NCBI RefSeq assembly: GCF_014205335.1
Contig: NZ_JACHNH010000001.1
Location: 1,240,001 to 1,304,000, forward strand
Reading direction: 5' to 3'
DNA length: 64,000 nucleotides
From: Amorphoplanes digitatis
GTDB taxonomy: Bacteria > Actinomycetota > Actinomycetes > Mycobacteriales > Micromonosporaceae
The notes below the pieces were generated by a model. That model searched no databases. It saw only the letters and a list, made by a program, of their open reading frames with translations, and was not told where the DNA came from. Positions 24,967 to 34,282 of this stretch are shown here, piece after piece. How positions within the stretch are numbered: the first letter of the stretch is position 1; each line of letters opens with the position of its first letter. The position numbers and the translations under genes were made by a program.

Positions 24967-24985
24967 GGTAGCGCGGGGTACTACC
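24967..24985. promoter_or_regulatory. Inverted repeat GGTAG-N9-CTACC before LacI gene
   Basis: GGTAG (24967-24971) and CTACC (24981-24985) form a short dyad 9 bases upstream of the proposed GTG start of the LacI-family gene. A possible autoregulatory site; short, so uncertain. Confidence 0.3.
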
Positions 24986-24993
24986 GTAGGTCC

Positions 24994-25995
24994 GTGCGTG
25001 CAGCGACGATGGCCGACATCGCCCGGCGCGTGGGTGTGTCCCGGATCGCGGTGTCCTATGCGATAAACGGCCGTCCCGGCGTCTCCGCCGACCTGCGCCG
25101 GCGCATCCTGGTCATCGCCCGCGAGGTGGGCTACCGCGCGAACGGCCCCGCGCTCGCCCTGCACGGCGCCGCGGCCAGCGCCGTCGGGCTGGTGCTGCTG
25201 CGCTCGTCGGCGGCGCTGACCGTCGAGGTGTTCCGGCGGCAGCTCATCGCCGGCATCCAGGCCGAGCTGTCGGCGCGCGGCTTCGGGCTGGCGCTGCAAC
25301 TCGTCGCCGACCTGGCCGAGGAGGTGCAGGTCTACCGGCGGTGGGCCGCCGAGCGCCGGGTCGACGGCGTGCTGATCTGCGACCCGCGCCTCGACGACCC
25401 GCGGATACCCGTCGTGCGCCGGCTCGGCCTGCCGGCCGCACTCGTCGGCGGCACGCCGCGCGACCACCTGCCCGGCGCCTGGTGCGACGACACCGGCTGG
25501 ACCCGGGACCTGGTCGACCACCTGGGCGAGCTGGGCCACGCGCGGATCGCCCGGGTCAGCGGGCCGGCCGGGATGGTGCACACGACGCTGCGCGACGCGG
25601 CGATGCGCAAGGCCTGCGCCCGGCGCGGCATCAGGCTCACCGTCGTCCGGGGCGACTACACCGGCGCAGACGGCGCCGCCCGCACCCGCGAGCTGCTGCG
25701 GCGAAAACCCCGGCCGACCGCGATCGTGTACGACAACGACGTGATGGCCGTCGCGGGCCTGGGGGTCGCGGACGAGCTCGGCCTGGCCGTTCCGGCCGAG
25801 CTGTCGGTCGTTGCCTGTGAGGACTCGCCGCTCTGCCAGGTCGTCGGCCCGCCGCTGACGGCGATCCGGCGCGACATCGCGGCGTTCGGGAGCCTGGCCA
25901 CCGCGCAGCTCTTCGCCGCGCTCGACGGCGAGGTGCGGCGGCCGGTCCAGGCGGAGAGCGGCCGCCTCGAGGTGCGCCGCAGCACCGGCCCCTGA
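24994..25995 (+). CDS. LacI-family transcriptional regulator (copy 1)
   Basis: Protein of 333 aa from GTG 24994 ([16 protein letters not shown]), chosen because it aligns with the start of its paralogue; ATG 25009 is the alternative. The longer upstream frame overlaps the IS and is not used. The HTH is [27 protein letters not shown]; the hinge [11 protein letters not shown] lacks the usual SARSLR wording. The ligand domain (about 60-330) has [19 protein letters not shown] and [14 protein letters not shown]. Its effector is unknown. It is arranged tail to tail with a second, clearly paralogous regulator, one base apart. Confidence 0.9.
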   Translation: MRAATMADIARRVGVSRIAVSYAINGRPGVSADLRRRILVIAREVGYRANGPALALHGAAASAVGLVLLRSSAALTVEVFRRQLIAGIQAELSARGFGLALQLVADLAEEVQVYRRWAAERRVDGVLICDPRLDDPRIPVVRRLGLPAALVGGTPRDHLPGAWCDDTGWTRDLVDHLGELGHARIARVSGPAGMVHTTLRDAAMRKACARRGIRLTVVRGDYTGADGAARTRELLRRKPRPTAIVYDNDVMAVAGLGVADELGLAVPAELSVVACEDSPLCQVVGPPLTAIRRDIAAFGSLATAQLFAALDGEVRRPVQAESGRLEVRRSTGP

Positions 25996-25996
25996 G

Positions 25997-27028
25997 CTAC
26001 CGCGGGGGAGCGGTGCTGCCGCGGGCGATCAGGCGGGCGGGCTCGTGCAGTCGGCTGCCGACCTCTTCGCCGCCGATGACGGACAGCAGCAGCCGGGCCG
26101 CGTGCGCGCCGTACGCGGAGATGTCGCGGGTCAGCGCGGTCAGCGGCGGGTGCACCAGCCCGCAGACGGGCGAGTCGTCCCAGGCCACGATGGACAGATC
26201 CGCCGGAACCGAGCAGCCCATGTCCCGCGCCACCGCCAGCCCCGCGATCGCCATGATGTCGTTGTCGTACACGATCGCCGTCGGCCTCGGGTCGCCGCTG
26301 AGCAGGTCCCGGGTCGCCCGGGCGCCGGCCTCGCCGGTGTAGTCCGTCCAGACCGTGTTCGACGAGGTGACCGGCAGCCGGGCGCACGCCTGCGCGAACG
26401 CCTGCGTCCGCGCGGCGGTGTGCGCCAGGTCCGCGATGCCGGCGACCCGGGCGACCCGCCGGTGTCCCAGGTCCGCCAGGTGCTCGAGGGCCTCCGCCAC
26501 CGAGACGGCGTCGTCGGACCACACGCTCGCGCACCCGCCGCCGGCCGCCGGCGGTCCGACGATCACCGCCGGCAGGCCGATCTCCTCGACCGCCGGCACC
26601 CGCGGATCGTCGGCGCGCACGTCGCAGAGCAGCACCCCGTCGACGCGGCCCTCGACCCACCACCGCCGGTAGATGTCGATCTCCGAGGCCGCGTCGTCGT
26701 CCGGCACCATCCGCAGCATCAGCGCATAGGAGCGGGTGGACAGCTCGGCCTCGACCCCGCTCACCAGCTCCATGAAGAACGGCTCGACCCCCAGGGTGCT
26801 GGCCGGCCGCTGAAGTGCCAGCCCGACGACCTTCGCCGGCGCGCCGGCCAGCGCCCGGGCCGCCGCGCTGGCCCGGAAGCCCAGCCGTTCGGCGATGGCC
26901 AGGATCCGCGCCCGGGTCGCGTCGGACACCCCCGGGCGGTCGTTGAGCGCGTAGGACACCGCGCCCTTGGAGACGCCGGCCTCGCGGGCGATATCGGCGA
27001 TCGTCGTTCGCTTCACCCTCGGCAGCAT
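25997..27028 (-). CDS. LacI-family transcriptional regulator (copy 2)
   Basis: Protein of 343 aa from ATG 27028 ([16 protein letters not shown]); GTG 27016 is an alternative. [23 protein letters not shown]; ligand domain with [18 protein letters not shown] and [16 protein letters not shown], segments nearly the same as in copy 1. I judge the two proteins about half identical by eye. It is divergent from the acyl-CoA synthetase gene, and an 8-bp inverted repeat lies between them, so control of itself and of that gene is a reasonable inference. Confidence 0.9.
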   Translation of the reverse strand: MLPRVKRTTIADIAREAGVSKGAVSYALNDRPGVSDATRARILAIAERLGFRASAAARALAGAPAKVVGLALQRPASTLGVEPFFMELVSGVEAELSTRSYALMLRMVPDDDAASEIDIYRRWWVEGRVDGVLLCDVRADDPRVPAVEEIGLPAVIVGPPAAGGGCASVWSDDAVSVAEALEHLADLGHRRVARVAGIADLAHTAARTQAFAQACARLPVTSSNTVWTDYTGEAGARATRDLLSGDPRPTAIVYDNDIMAIAGLAVARDMGCSVPADLSIVAWDDSPVCGLVHPPLTALTRDISAYGAHAARLLLSVIGGEEVGSRLHEPARLIARGSTAPPR

Positions 27029-27034
27029 GTCACG

Positions 27035-27056
27035 GGGGAACCGGGTGTGGTTCCCC
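27035..27056. promoter_or_regulatory. Operator-like inverted repeat between LacI copy 2 and acyl-CoA synthetase
   Basis: GGGGAACC-N6-GGTTCCCC is a perfect 8+8 dyad, 7 bases upstream of the LacI ATG and 45 bases before the synthetase ATG. LacI dimers bind dyads of this size; the site sits where both divergent transcripts should begin. Confidence 0.55.
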
Positions 27057-27100
27057 TGAACGGGGTAGCGCGGCCCGCCTGCCCGGCCCATGATGCAGAA

Positions 27101-28717
27101 ATGTCCTCTTATGCCTGCGGGATCTCCGACGTGCCCCTGCTCGGCGAGACGATCGGCGCCAACCTCGAACGCACCGTCGCGGCCTTCGGTGACCGCGAGG
27201 CGCTTGTCGACGTGCCGTCCGGGCGCCGGTGGACCTACACGCAGTTCGACGGCGCCGTGAACGAGGTCGCCCGCGGCCTGCTGGCCCGGGGCATCGCCAA
27301 GGGCGACCGGGTCGGCATCTGGGCGCCGAACTGCGCGGAGTGGGTCATCACGCAGTACGCGACGGCCAAGGTCGGCGCGATCCTGGTCAACATCAACCCG
27401 GCCTACCGGACGCACGAGCTCGCCTACGTCGTCGCGCAGGCGGGGCTGAGCCTGCTGGTCAGCGCGGTCGAGTTCAAGAGCAGCGACTACCGCGGCATGA
27501 TCGCCGAGATCGGCTTCACCGAAACGGTCTTCATCGGTACGCCGGACTGGGACGCGCTGATCGCCGCGGGCGAGGGGCTCTCGCTCGCCGAACGGGCCGC
27601 GACGCTGGCGTTCGACGACCCGATCAACATCCAGTACACGTCGGGCACGACCGGCTTCCCGAAGGGCGCCACGCTCTCGCATCACAACATCGCCAACAAC
27701 GGCTTCTTCGTCGGCGAGCTGGTCGGCTACACCGAGGCCGACCGGATCTGCATCCCGGTGCCGCTCTACCACTGCTTCGGCATGGTGATGGGCAACCTGG
27801 CGGCCACCTCGCACGGCGCGTGCATGGTGCTGCCGGCGCGGGGCTTCGACCCCGCGGCCACGCTGCGGGCCGTCGCGGGCGAGCGCTGCACCTCCCTGTA
27901 CGGCGTGCCGACCATGTTCATCGCCGAGCTGGGCCTGCCGGACTTCGCGGACCACGACCTGTCCTCGCTGCGTACCGGGATCATGGCGGGCTCGCCGTGC
28001 CCGGTCGAGGTGATGAAGCGGGTGGTCGCCGAGATGAACATGGTCGAGGTCGCCATCTGCTACGGCATGACGGAGACGTCGCCGGTGTCCACGATGACCC
28101 GCCGCGACGACGGCCTGGACCGGCGTACCGAGACGGTCGGCCGGGTGATGCCGCACCTGGAGTCGAAGGTGATCGGCCCGGAGACCGGCCTGCCGGTGCC
28201 GCGCGGCGAGGCCGGTGAGCTGTGCACCCGCGGCTACTCGGTAATGCTCGGCTACTGGGACCAGCCCGAGGCGACCGCGGAGGCGATCGACGCGGCCCGC
28301 TGGATGCACACGGGCGACCTGGCCACGATGGACGCGGACGGCTACGTCAACATCGTCGGCCGGATCAAGGACCTGGTCATCCGTGGCGGCGAGAACGTGT
28401 ACCCCCGCGAGGTCGAGGAGTTCCTCTACTCACACCCGGACATCTCCGACGTCCAGGTGATCGGGGTGCCCGACGCCAGGTACGGCGAGGAGCTGATGGC
28501 CTGGGTGGTGATGCGCCCGGGCGCGACGCCGCTGACGGCCGACGCCGTGCGCGGGTTCTGCGCGGGCCGGCTCTCGCACTTCAAGGTGCCCCGCTACGTG
28601 CACGTGGTGGAGGGCTTCCCGATGACGGTGACGGGCAAGGTCCGCAAGGTGGAGATGCGCGAGATGGCCGTGGAGCTCCTCGGCCTCCAGGACGTGGCGG
28701 GCACCCGCAACGCCTAG
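27101..28717 (+). CDS. Fatty-acyl-CoA synthetase (AMP-binding family)
   Basis: Protein of 538 aa starting [19 protein letters not shown]. The AMP/ATP loop is [11 protein letters not shown] (about residue 180), the second motif [10 protein letters not shown] (about 320), and the hinge/catalytic region [19 protein letters not shown], with the catalytic lysine in [12 protein letters not shown] at the C-terminus. All catalytic residues appear present. Such enzymes activate fatty or aromatic acids to CoA esters, and this one resembles medium/long-chain FadD proteins in order and length. Its stop overlaps the stop of the convergent histidine kinase (CTAG). Likely controlled by the divergent LacI-type regulator. 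Confidence 0.9.
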   Translation: MSSYACGISDVPLLGETIGANLERTVAAFGDREALVDVPSGRRWTYTQFDGAVNEVARGLLARGIAKGDRVGIWAPNCAEWVITQYATAKVGAILVNINPAYRTHELAYVVAQAGLSLLVSAVEFKSSDYRGMIAEIGFTETVFIGTPDWDALIAAGEGLSLAERAATLAFDDPINIQYTSGTTGFPKGATLSHHNIANNGFFVGELVGYTEADRICIPVPLYHCFGMVMGNLAATSHGACMVLPARGFDPAATLRAVAGERCTSLYGVPTMFIAELGLPDFADHDLSSLRTGIMAGSPCPVEVMKRVVAEMNMVEVAICYGMTETSPVSTMTRRDDGLDRRTETVGRVMPHLESKVIGPETGLPVPRGEAGELCTRGYSVMLGYWDQPEATAEAIDAARWMHTGDLATMDADGYVNIVGRIKDLVIRGGENVYPREVEEFLYSHPDISDVQVIGVPDARYGEELMAWVVMRPGATPLTADAVRGFCAGRLSHFKVPRYVHVVEGFPMTVTGKVRKVEMREMAVELLGLQDVAGTRNA

Positions 28718-29892
28718 CCCGACGGAGGCTCCGCGTGCCCGTCGGTCAGGGTGAAGAAGAAGGTGGCGCCCGCCCCGGGGGTGCTGTCGGCCCAGATGCG
28801 GCCGCCGTGCCGGGACACGACGCGGTGGACGATCGACAGACCGATGCCGTGGCCGGCGAAGTCGCCGGCGGCGTGCAGTCGCTGGAACGGTTGGAAGAGC
28901 CGGTCGAAGTCGCGCATGCTGAAACCGGCACCGTTGTCGCGCACGAAGAAGACCTCGTCCCCTTCCGATAGCGTGGCCCCGACCTCGATCCGGGCGTCGG
29001 GACGCCCGCCGGTGAATTTCCACGCGTTGCCGATCAGGTTGTTCAGGGCGAGCTGGACGAGGTGCGTGTCGCCCGTGCAGACCAGGTCGTCGTCGATCGT
29101 GGCGTTCACCTCGCGGCGCGGGTCGGCGTCGCGCAGGTCAGCCACGGCCGCGCGCGCCAGTCGACTGAGATCGACGCGCTCGCAGCGCAGTTCCGCGCGC
29201 GTGACGCGGGAGAGGCGCAGCAGGTCGTCGATGAGTTGGGACATGCGCGCCGCGTTGTCGTGGATGCGGCGCAGGTAGTGCCGCGCCTCCTCGTCCAGCC
29301 CGTCGGCGTGGTCCTGGATCAGGATCTCGGCAAGGCCGGCCATCGACCCCAGCGGGGCCCGCAGGTCGTGGGACACCGAGTACGCGAACGTATCGAGCTC
29401 CTTTGTGGATACCTCGAGTTCTCGCACCCGCTGCTCCAGCTCGGCGTTGAGCCGGCGTACCTTCTCCTCGGCCCGTTTGCGTTCGGTGATGTCGGTGGAG
29501 ATGCCCGCGACGGCACAGGCCTGCCCCGCCCTGTCCATCAAGGGGACCTTGACCGTGAGGTAGGTGTGCGGCCCGTCCGGTCCGGGGGCGATCTCCTCCA
29601 TCTGCACCGGGCCGCCGGCTCGGACCGCGAATCGGTCATTGGCTCGGAAGGCATCGGCTATGTGCGAGGGAAACAGCTCGTGGTCGGTGCGCCCGACGAC
29701 GTCTTCACGTCGAACATCGAACCGCCGCTCGTACTCGTGATTGATGAGCACGTATCGGCCGCTCTGGTCGTGTATGTAGATGACGGCCGAGGTGTTGTCG
29801 ATCAGCGCGAGCAACTGCTCCGTTCCGATCTGCGTATCGTGTGCGTGGCACGCGAGCGCCGCTGCCGGATCGGACGCGGAATCGGTTTCCAT
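28714..29892 (-). CDS. PAS-domain histidine kinase (HisKA)
   Basis: Protein of 392 aa with GGGGGG before the ATG at 29892. No membrane segment, so cytoplasmic. A PAS/PAC domain covers about residues 25-150 ([23 protein letters not shown], split across the fold; [16 protein letters not shown] at the end), a coiled coil about 150-175, then the phosphoacceptor [14 protein letters not shown] with His at about 182, and an ATPase domain with N box [11 protein letters not shown]1 RDNGAGFSM and G2 GHGIGLSIV. It belongs to the bacteriophytochrome/KinA-like group. No response regulator is adjacent, so it is an orphan kinase. Confidence 0.9.
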   Translation of the reverse strand: METDSASDPAAALACHAHDTQIGTEQLLALIDNTSAVIYIHDQSGRYVLINHEYERRFDVRREDVVGRTDHELFPSHIADAFRANDRFAVRAGGPVQMEEIAPGPDGPHTYLTVKVPLMDRAGQACAVAGISTDITERKRAEEKVRRLNAELEQRVRELEVSTKELDTFAYSVSHDLRAPLGSMAGLAEILIQDHADGLDEEARHYLRRIHDNAARMSQLIDDLLRLSRVTRAELRCERVDLSRLARAAVADLRDADPRREVNATIDDDLVCTGDTHLVQLALNNLIGNAWKFTGGRPDARIEVGATLSEGDEVFFVRDNGAGFSMRDFDRLFQPFQRLHAAGDFAGHGIGLSIVHRVVSRHGGRIWADSTPGAGATFFFTLTDGHAEPPSG

Positions 29893-30100
29893 CAATCCCC
29901 CCGGTTGGATTCTCGTTGTCCAGGTGGTGCGGGGGACAACGCTCGTCAACGCGGCGCCGGGTGTGAAGATATGCCGTCGGCGAGACAGCTTGTCGCCGAC
30001 GAGGGCCCCGTTCGTAACGTACCCCGTGCCGATGATCGGTGACCGGCGGAAGCCCCGTCGCCGCCCCACCCCGAATCGCCCAGACCGAACATCCGGTGCA

Positions 30101-31081
30101 TCAGCCGGAATCTTTCTGACGGCCAGGACAGACCCGATGGGACGCGGACAGACTCCCTGAGACGGGACACATCCGGGCGTGCAGGCGGCTCGCCCGTCCG
30201 GGGTCGGTGGTGGTCCGCAGCGCCAGCCAGGCGGCTCCCGCCGCCGGGTCCCGGGCGGTCGTGACCGGGGTGCGCACGCCCGCGAGGACCGCGGTCCGCA
30301 CGGGGGTCTCCCGGGTAAGGAGCCCGCCGGCTAGCACGACCGGGCCGTCCGCCGGGCCGAGCTCGGCGAGGGTGGCGACCAGGCGGGCGGCGGCCTCGGC
30401 GGTCAGCCGCTCGGCGAGGGGGTCGCCCGCCGCGACCGCCGCGCAGACCAGCGGGGCCAGCTCGGCGAACGCCGCCGGTGGCCGGCCACCGGCCCACCGC
30501 ACCAGGGCGTCGCGGGAGTCCACCGCGGCGTGTTCGGCGATCCGGGCGGCGAGGCCGGCCGGCACGACCGGCCCGGTCCAGGCGCGGGCCGCCGCGCGGA
30601 CCGCGCGCAGGCCCAGCCACAGGCCCGAGCCCTCGTCGCCGAGGAGCCAGCCGAGGCCGTCGGCCGTGCGGCACACCCGCCGGTCGCCGATGCGGGCCGC
30701 GACCGCTCCGGTGCCGGCGATGAGCACCGCGCCCGAGGGTGCCGCGGTGCCCGCCGCGAACGCGGTAACGGCGTCCCCGACCACGGTGACCGGGCAGTTC
30801 AGGCCGGTCGCCGCCCACTCGTCCGCGAACGCCGCCGCGATCCGCGGGTCCGCCGTGACCGCCGCGCCGGCGACCCCGACGACGCCCGCCGCGACGGTCG
30901 CCGGGTCGTGGTCGCCGAGCGCCCGGCGCACCGCCGTTCCGATGGCGCGTGCGGCCGCCGGGCCCGCGGTCGTGGGGTTGCCCGGGCCGGCGCGGCCGCG
31001 GCCGACGACGGTGCCGTCGGCGTCCGCCACCACCGCCCGGGACGCCGTGCCGCCGGCGTCGACTCCCAGCACCAGGACCAT
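30101..31081 (-). CDS. BadF/NagK-type N-acetylglucosamine kinase-like protein
   Basis: Protein of 326 aa. The first residues LVLGVDAGGTASRAVVADADG are the phosphate-1 loop of the BadF/BadG/BcrA ATPase group; GVAGAAV, VLIAGTGAVAARIG and DGLGWLLGDEGSGLWLG follow in the order found in N-acetylglucosamine kinases, and VLAGGLL is the adenosine motif. The last 40 residues are unrelated tail. Position next to an RpiR regulator, a SIS protein and an amino-sugar-type importer supports phosphorylation of N-acetylglucosamine or a related sugar after uptake. It is divergent from the regulator with a 96-base operator region between. Confidence 0.82.
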   Translation of the reverse strand: MVLVLGVDAGGTASRAVVADADGTVVGRGRAGPGNPTTAGPAAARAIGTAVRRALGDHDPATVAAGVVGVAGAAVTADPRIAAAFADEWAATGLNCPVTVVGDAVTAFAAGTAAPSGAVLIAGTGAVAARIGDRRVCRTADGLGWLLGDEGSGLWLGLRAVRAAARAWTGPVVPAGLAARIAEHAAVDSRDALVRWAGGRPPAAFAELAPLVCAAVAAGDPLAERLTAEAAARLVATLAELGPADGPVVLAGGLLTRETPVRTAVLAGVRTPVTTARDPAAGAAWLALRTTTDPGRASRLHARMCPVSGSLSASHRVCPGRQKDSG

Positions 31082-31119
31082 GCGTCAGATCGAAACATAG
31101 AAACTTCTTATTGACCAGA

Positions 31120-31163
31120 CGATGAAGTGGTCGTAATTTTCATCGTCATAACCAATCGATGAA
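31120..31163. promoter_or_regulatory. CGATGAA operator cluster in divergent promoter region
   Basis: CGATGAA (31120-31126), its inverse TTCATCG (31139-31145) and again CGATGAA (31157-31163), about 19 bases apart, in an A/T-rich spacer between the kinase and the RpiR gene. The pattern suits a MurR/RpiR-type regulator and could coordinate both transcripts. Confidence 0.5.
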
Positions 31164-31177
31164 AAGGACAACCACTG

Positions 31178-32098
31178 GTGACGGGTGAGAGCGGCGGGCT
31201 GCTGGTGCGGCTGCGCATCGAGGGACCGACAATGCCGGAGGCGCTGGCGAAGATCGCCGAGACCATCCTCGGCGACCCGGAGACGGCCGCGCACGCGAGC
31301 ATCGTCGACCTGGCCGAGCGATCGGGCACGTCGACCGCCACGGTCACCCGGTTCAGCCGGGCGCTCGGCTTCAAGGGGTACGCGAACCTGCGCGTCGCCG
31401 TCGCGACCGAGACCGGCCGGGCCGAGCAGGCGCGCTGGGAGACCGACATCAGCGGTGACATCTCGCCGGAGGATCCGCTCGGCAGCGTGCTCGACGTGAT
31501 CACCGCCGCCGACACCCGGGCCATCCAGGCGACCGCCGCCGGCCTGGACACGGCCGCGATCGAGCGGGTCGCGACCGCGATCGCCGCAGCCGGCCGGGTG
31601 GAGATCTTCGGGCTGGGCAGCAGCGGCACCGCGGGCAGCGAGATGGCGTTCCGCCTCGAGCGGATCCGGATCCCGGTCCGGTACCGCGCCGACACGCACA
31701 CCGCCCTGACCAACGCCGCGCTGCTCGGGCCGGGCGACGTGGCGATCGGGCTGTCGCACTCCGGCCGGACCCGCGAGGCGATCGAGACGCTCGCCGAGGC
31801 CGCCGACCACGGCGCGCTGACCGTCGCCGTCACCTCGTTCGGGCGCTCGCCGCTCGCCGAGGTGGCCGACGTCGTCTTCACCACCTCGGTGCACGAGACC
31901 ACGTTCCGGCTCGCCGCGCTGTCCGCGCTGCACTCGCAGCTGCTGATCCTCGACCTCATCTACGTCGCCGTCGCGCAGCGCACCTACGAGCGGACCGCGG
32001 AGGCGCTCGAGCTCACCGTGCGGGCCGTCGACGCGCACCGCGTACCGGAGAACGGCACCGCCAACCGCAAGCGAGCACGGAGGGAGAAGCCGCTGTGA
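31178..32098 (+). CDS. MurR/RpiR-family regulator with SIS domain
   Basis: Protein of 306 aa from GTG 31178, with AAAGGA upstream. The N-terminal HTH_6 domain (about 1-80) contains IVDLAERSGTSTATVTRFSRALGFKGYANLR; the SIS sugar-phosphate-binding domain (about 120-255) contains IFGLGSSGTAGSEMAFRLERI and GLSHSGRTREAIE. Members sense phosphosugars such as GlcNAc-6-P or MurNAc-6-P. It overlaps the next gene (GTGA) and heads the transport operon, so it probably regulates import and use of the amino sugar. Confidence 0.92.
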   Translation: MTGESGGLLVRLRIEGPTMPEALAKIAETILGDPETAAHASIVDLAERSGTSTATVTRFSRALGFKGYANLRVAVATETGRAEQARWETDISGDISPEDPLGSVLDVITAADTRAIQATAAGLDTAAIERVATAIAAAGRVEIFGLGSSGTAGSEMAFRLERIRIPVRYRADTHTALTNAALLGPGDVAIGLSHSGRTREAIETLAEAADHGALTVAVTSFGRSPLAEVADVVFTTSVHETTFRLAALSALHSQLLILDLIYVAVAQRTYERTAEALELTVRAVDAHRVPENGTANRKRARREKPL

Positions 32099-32844
32099 CC
32101 ATCACGAGCGCCGCCTACGCCGAGGTCATCGGGGAGGCCATCGCGCGGATCGGCACCGGGCAGGGCGACCGGGTGGCGCGCGCCGCCGACCTGCTGACCG
32201 GGACGCTGCGGGCGGGCGGGGTGATTCAGGCGTTCGGCTGCGGGCACTCCGAGGCGCTCGCCATGGAGATCGCCGGCCGGGCCGGCGGCCTGGTGCCGAC
32301 CAACAAGATCGCGCTGCGCGACCTCGTCCTGTACGGCGGCGAGCCGGCGAGCGTGCTCAGCGACCCCCAGCTCGAGCGCACGCCCAGCGTCGCGCACCGG
32401 CTCTACGACCTAGCACCGATCAAACCCGACGACGCGTTCGTCATCGCCTCCAACTCCGGCGTCAACGGCGCGGTGGTCGAGATGGCGCACCTGGTGAAGC
32501 AGCGCGGGCACGCCCTGATCGCGATCACCTCCAGCGCGCACTCGGCCCGGGCCGGCTCGCGGCACGACAGCGGGCTCAAGCTCGGCGACCTCGCCGACGT
32601 CGTCCTCGACAACGGCGCGCCCTACGGCGACGCGTCCCTCGCATACGGCGACGGTGCCGTCGGTGCCGTCTCCTCGATCACCGCGGCGCTGCTCGCGCAG
32701 CAGATCGTCGTCGAGGTGGTGGCGCGGCTGCTGGCGCTCGGCGTCACCCCGCCGGTCTACCTGTCCGACAACGTGCCGGGCGGGCGGGAACACAACCGAG
32801 AAATCGAAGCGCGGTACGCCGGGCGCATCCGGCGTACCGCTTAG
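32095..32844 (+). CDS. SIS-domain sugar isomerase-like protein
   Basis: Protein of 249 aa overlapping the regulator gene by four bases. One SIS domain: IQAFGCGHSEALAMEIAGRAGGL (glycine-rich phosphosugar site, about residues 43-65) and VIASNSGVNGAVVEMA. It matches the UPF0309/sugar-isomerase-domain group often found with MurR/RpiR regulators and GlcNAc transporters. The C-terminus VTPPVYLSDNVPGGREHN is typical of that group. Probably acts on an imported amino-sugar phosphate; an isomerase or etherase reaction is inferred only. Confidence 0.85.
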   Translation: MTITSAAYAEVIGEAIARIGTGQGDRVARAADLLTGTLRAGGVIQAFGCGHSEALAMEIAGRAGGLVPTNKIALRDLVLYGGEPASVLSDPQLERTPSVAHRLYDLAPIKPDDAFVIASNSGVNGAVVEMAHLVKQRGHALIAITSSAHSARAGSRHDSGLKLGDLADVVLDNGAPYGDASLAYGDGAVGAVSSITAALLAQQIVVEVVARLLALGVTPPVYLSDNVPGGREHNREIEARYAGRIRRTA

Positions 32845-32860
32845 GGAAAAGGCCCAGCTG

Positions 32861-34282
32861 ATGAACCGTTCACCCCTTCCAGGACCGTACCCCACGAGAC
32901 GAACCCTGCTGCGCACGGCGGTGACCGCGGGCGTCGCGGCGCCGCTGCTGAGCGCGTGCGTGACCGGCGGCGGCGACGACGCCGACCCGGCCGCCGGCAA
33001 CACCGGCGCCAAGAGCGCCGACAACCCCCTCGGGGTCAAGACGGGCGCGCCGCTCGAGGTCGTGATCTTCAAGGGCGGGTACGGCGACGAGTACGCCAAG
33101 CGCGCCGAGGCCGTCTACGCACAGAAGTACGCCGCGAAGGTCGACCATCAGGGCATCCAGAAGATCGGGGAGGCGCTCCAGCCCCGGTTCGTCGCGAACA
33201 CCCCGCCGGACGTCGTGGACAACACCGGCGCGAGCCGCCTCGACATCGCCACCCTCGTCTCGGCCAAGCAGGTCGGCGACCTGGGCCAGCTGCTGGACGC
33301 GCCCGCGCTCGACCAGCCGGGCAAGACCGTGCGCGACACCCTGCTGCCCGGCGTTGTCGACGACGGCACGTTCGACAAGGTGCCGCTGACGCTCAATCTC
33401 ACGTACACGGTCTGGGGTCTCTGGTATTCCAAGCCGCTCTTCGCGGCGAAGGGCTGGGCCTTCCCGAAGACCTGGGACGAGATGCTCGCGCTCTGCGCCA
33501 GCATCAAGGCCGCCGGCATCGCGCCCTGGACCTACCAGGGCAAGTACCCGGAGTACATAAACGACCCGCTGCTGTCCATGGCCGCCAAGACCGGCGGGCC
33601 GGCGCTGATCCAGGCCGTCGACAACCTCGAGCCGAACGCCTGGAAGGCGCCCGGCCTGATCGGCGCGGCCGAGGCGTTCGCCGAGCTGGCCGGCAAGGGA
33701 TACATCATGTCCGGCTCCGAGGCGCTGTCGCACACCGAGGCGCAGGCGGCCTGGTCGCAGGGGAAGGCGGCGATCATCCCGTGCGGCTCGTGGCTGGAGA
33801 GCGAGCAGCAGGGCGTCACGCGGCCGAACTTCGACATGGTGATGGCGCCGGTGCCGTCGCGGACCGCCGCCGACGCGCTGAAGCAGACCGCGGTGCAGGC
33901 GGCCAGCAGCGAGTCGTTCCTGGTGCCGGCCAAGGCGAAGAACCCAGCCGGCGGCATGGAGTACCTGCGGATCCTGTTCTCGAAGCAGTCGGCGAAGGCG
34001 TTCGCCGAGTCGGCGGGCACGCTGCCCTCGGTGGCCGGCGCGACCGAGGGGCTGACCCTGTCCAGCGGCCTCGGCTCGGTGCGCGACGCGGTGGCGGCGG
34101 CCGGCCGCCAGACCTTCACGTACCGGTTCCGCACCTGGTACGCGCCGCTGGCCAAGGCCGTCGACGACGCCACCGGTGAGCTGGTCAACCGGCGCGTCAC
34201 CGCGGCGCAGTGGTCGGACCGGATACAGAAGGCGGCCGACGCGCTGGCCGGGGACACCTCGGTCACGAAGTACACCCGCTGA
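32861..34282 (+). CDS. ngcE: Carbohydrate ABC transporter lipoprotein (NgcE-like)
   Basis: Protein of 473 aa from ATG 32861 with AAAAGG upstream. A twin-arginine-like start (YPTRRTLLRTAV) leads to a lipobox LLSAC at about residue 29, so a TAT- or Sec-exported lipoprotein. The rest is a family-1 extracellular sugar-binding fold: KGGYGDEYAKRAEAVY, TYTVWGLWYSKPLFAAKGW, and WSQGKAAIIPCGSWLESE. The N-acetylglucosamine carrier NgcE of Streptomyces has these segments. It is followed by two permeases with start/stop overlaps. Specificity for GlcNAc or chitobiose is supported by neighbours, not by direct evidence. Confidence 0.87.
   Translation: MNRSPLPGPYPTRRTLLRTAVTAGVAAPLLSACVTGGGDDADPAAGNTGAKSADNPLGVKTGAPLEVVIFKGGYGDEYAKRAEAVYAQKYAAKVDHQGIQKIGEALQPRFVANTPPDVVDNTGASRLDIATLVSAKQVGDLGQLLDAPALDQPGKTVRDTLLPGVVDDGTFDKVPLTLNLTYTVWGLWYSKPLFAAKGWAFPKTWDEMLALCASIKAAGIAPWTYQGKYPEYINDPLLSMAAKTGGPALIQAVDNLEPNAWKAPGLIGAAEAFAELAGKGYIMSGSEALSHTEAQAAWSQGKAAIIPCGSWLESEQQGVTRPNFDMVMAPVPSRTAADALKQTAVQAASSESFLVPAKAKNPAGGMEYLRILFSKQSAKAFAESAGTLPSVAGATEGLTLSSGLGSVRDAVAAAGRQTFTYRFRTWYAPLAKAVDDATGELVNRRVTAAQWSDRIQKAADALAGDTSVTKYTR

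Noticed and set aside
24994..27028. One of the LacI proteins as CebR for the cellulase operator
   Set aside because: Their helix-turn-helix and hinge wording differ from CebR/CelR, and the dyad next to copy 2 (GGGGAACC-N6-GGTTCCCC) is unlike the cellulase operator.
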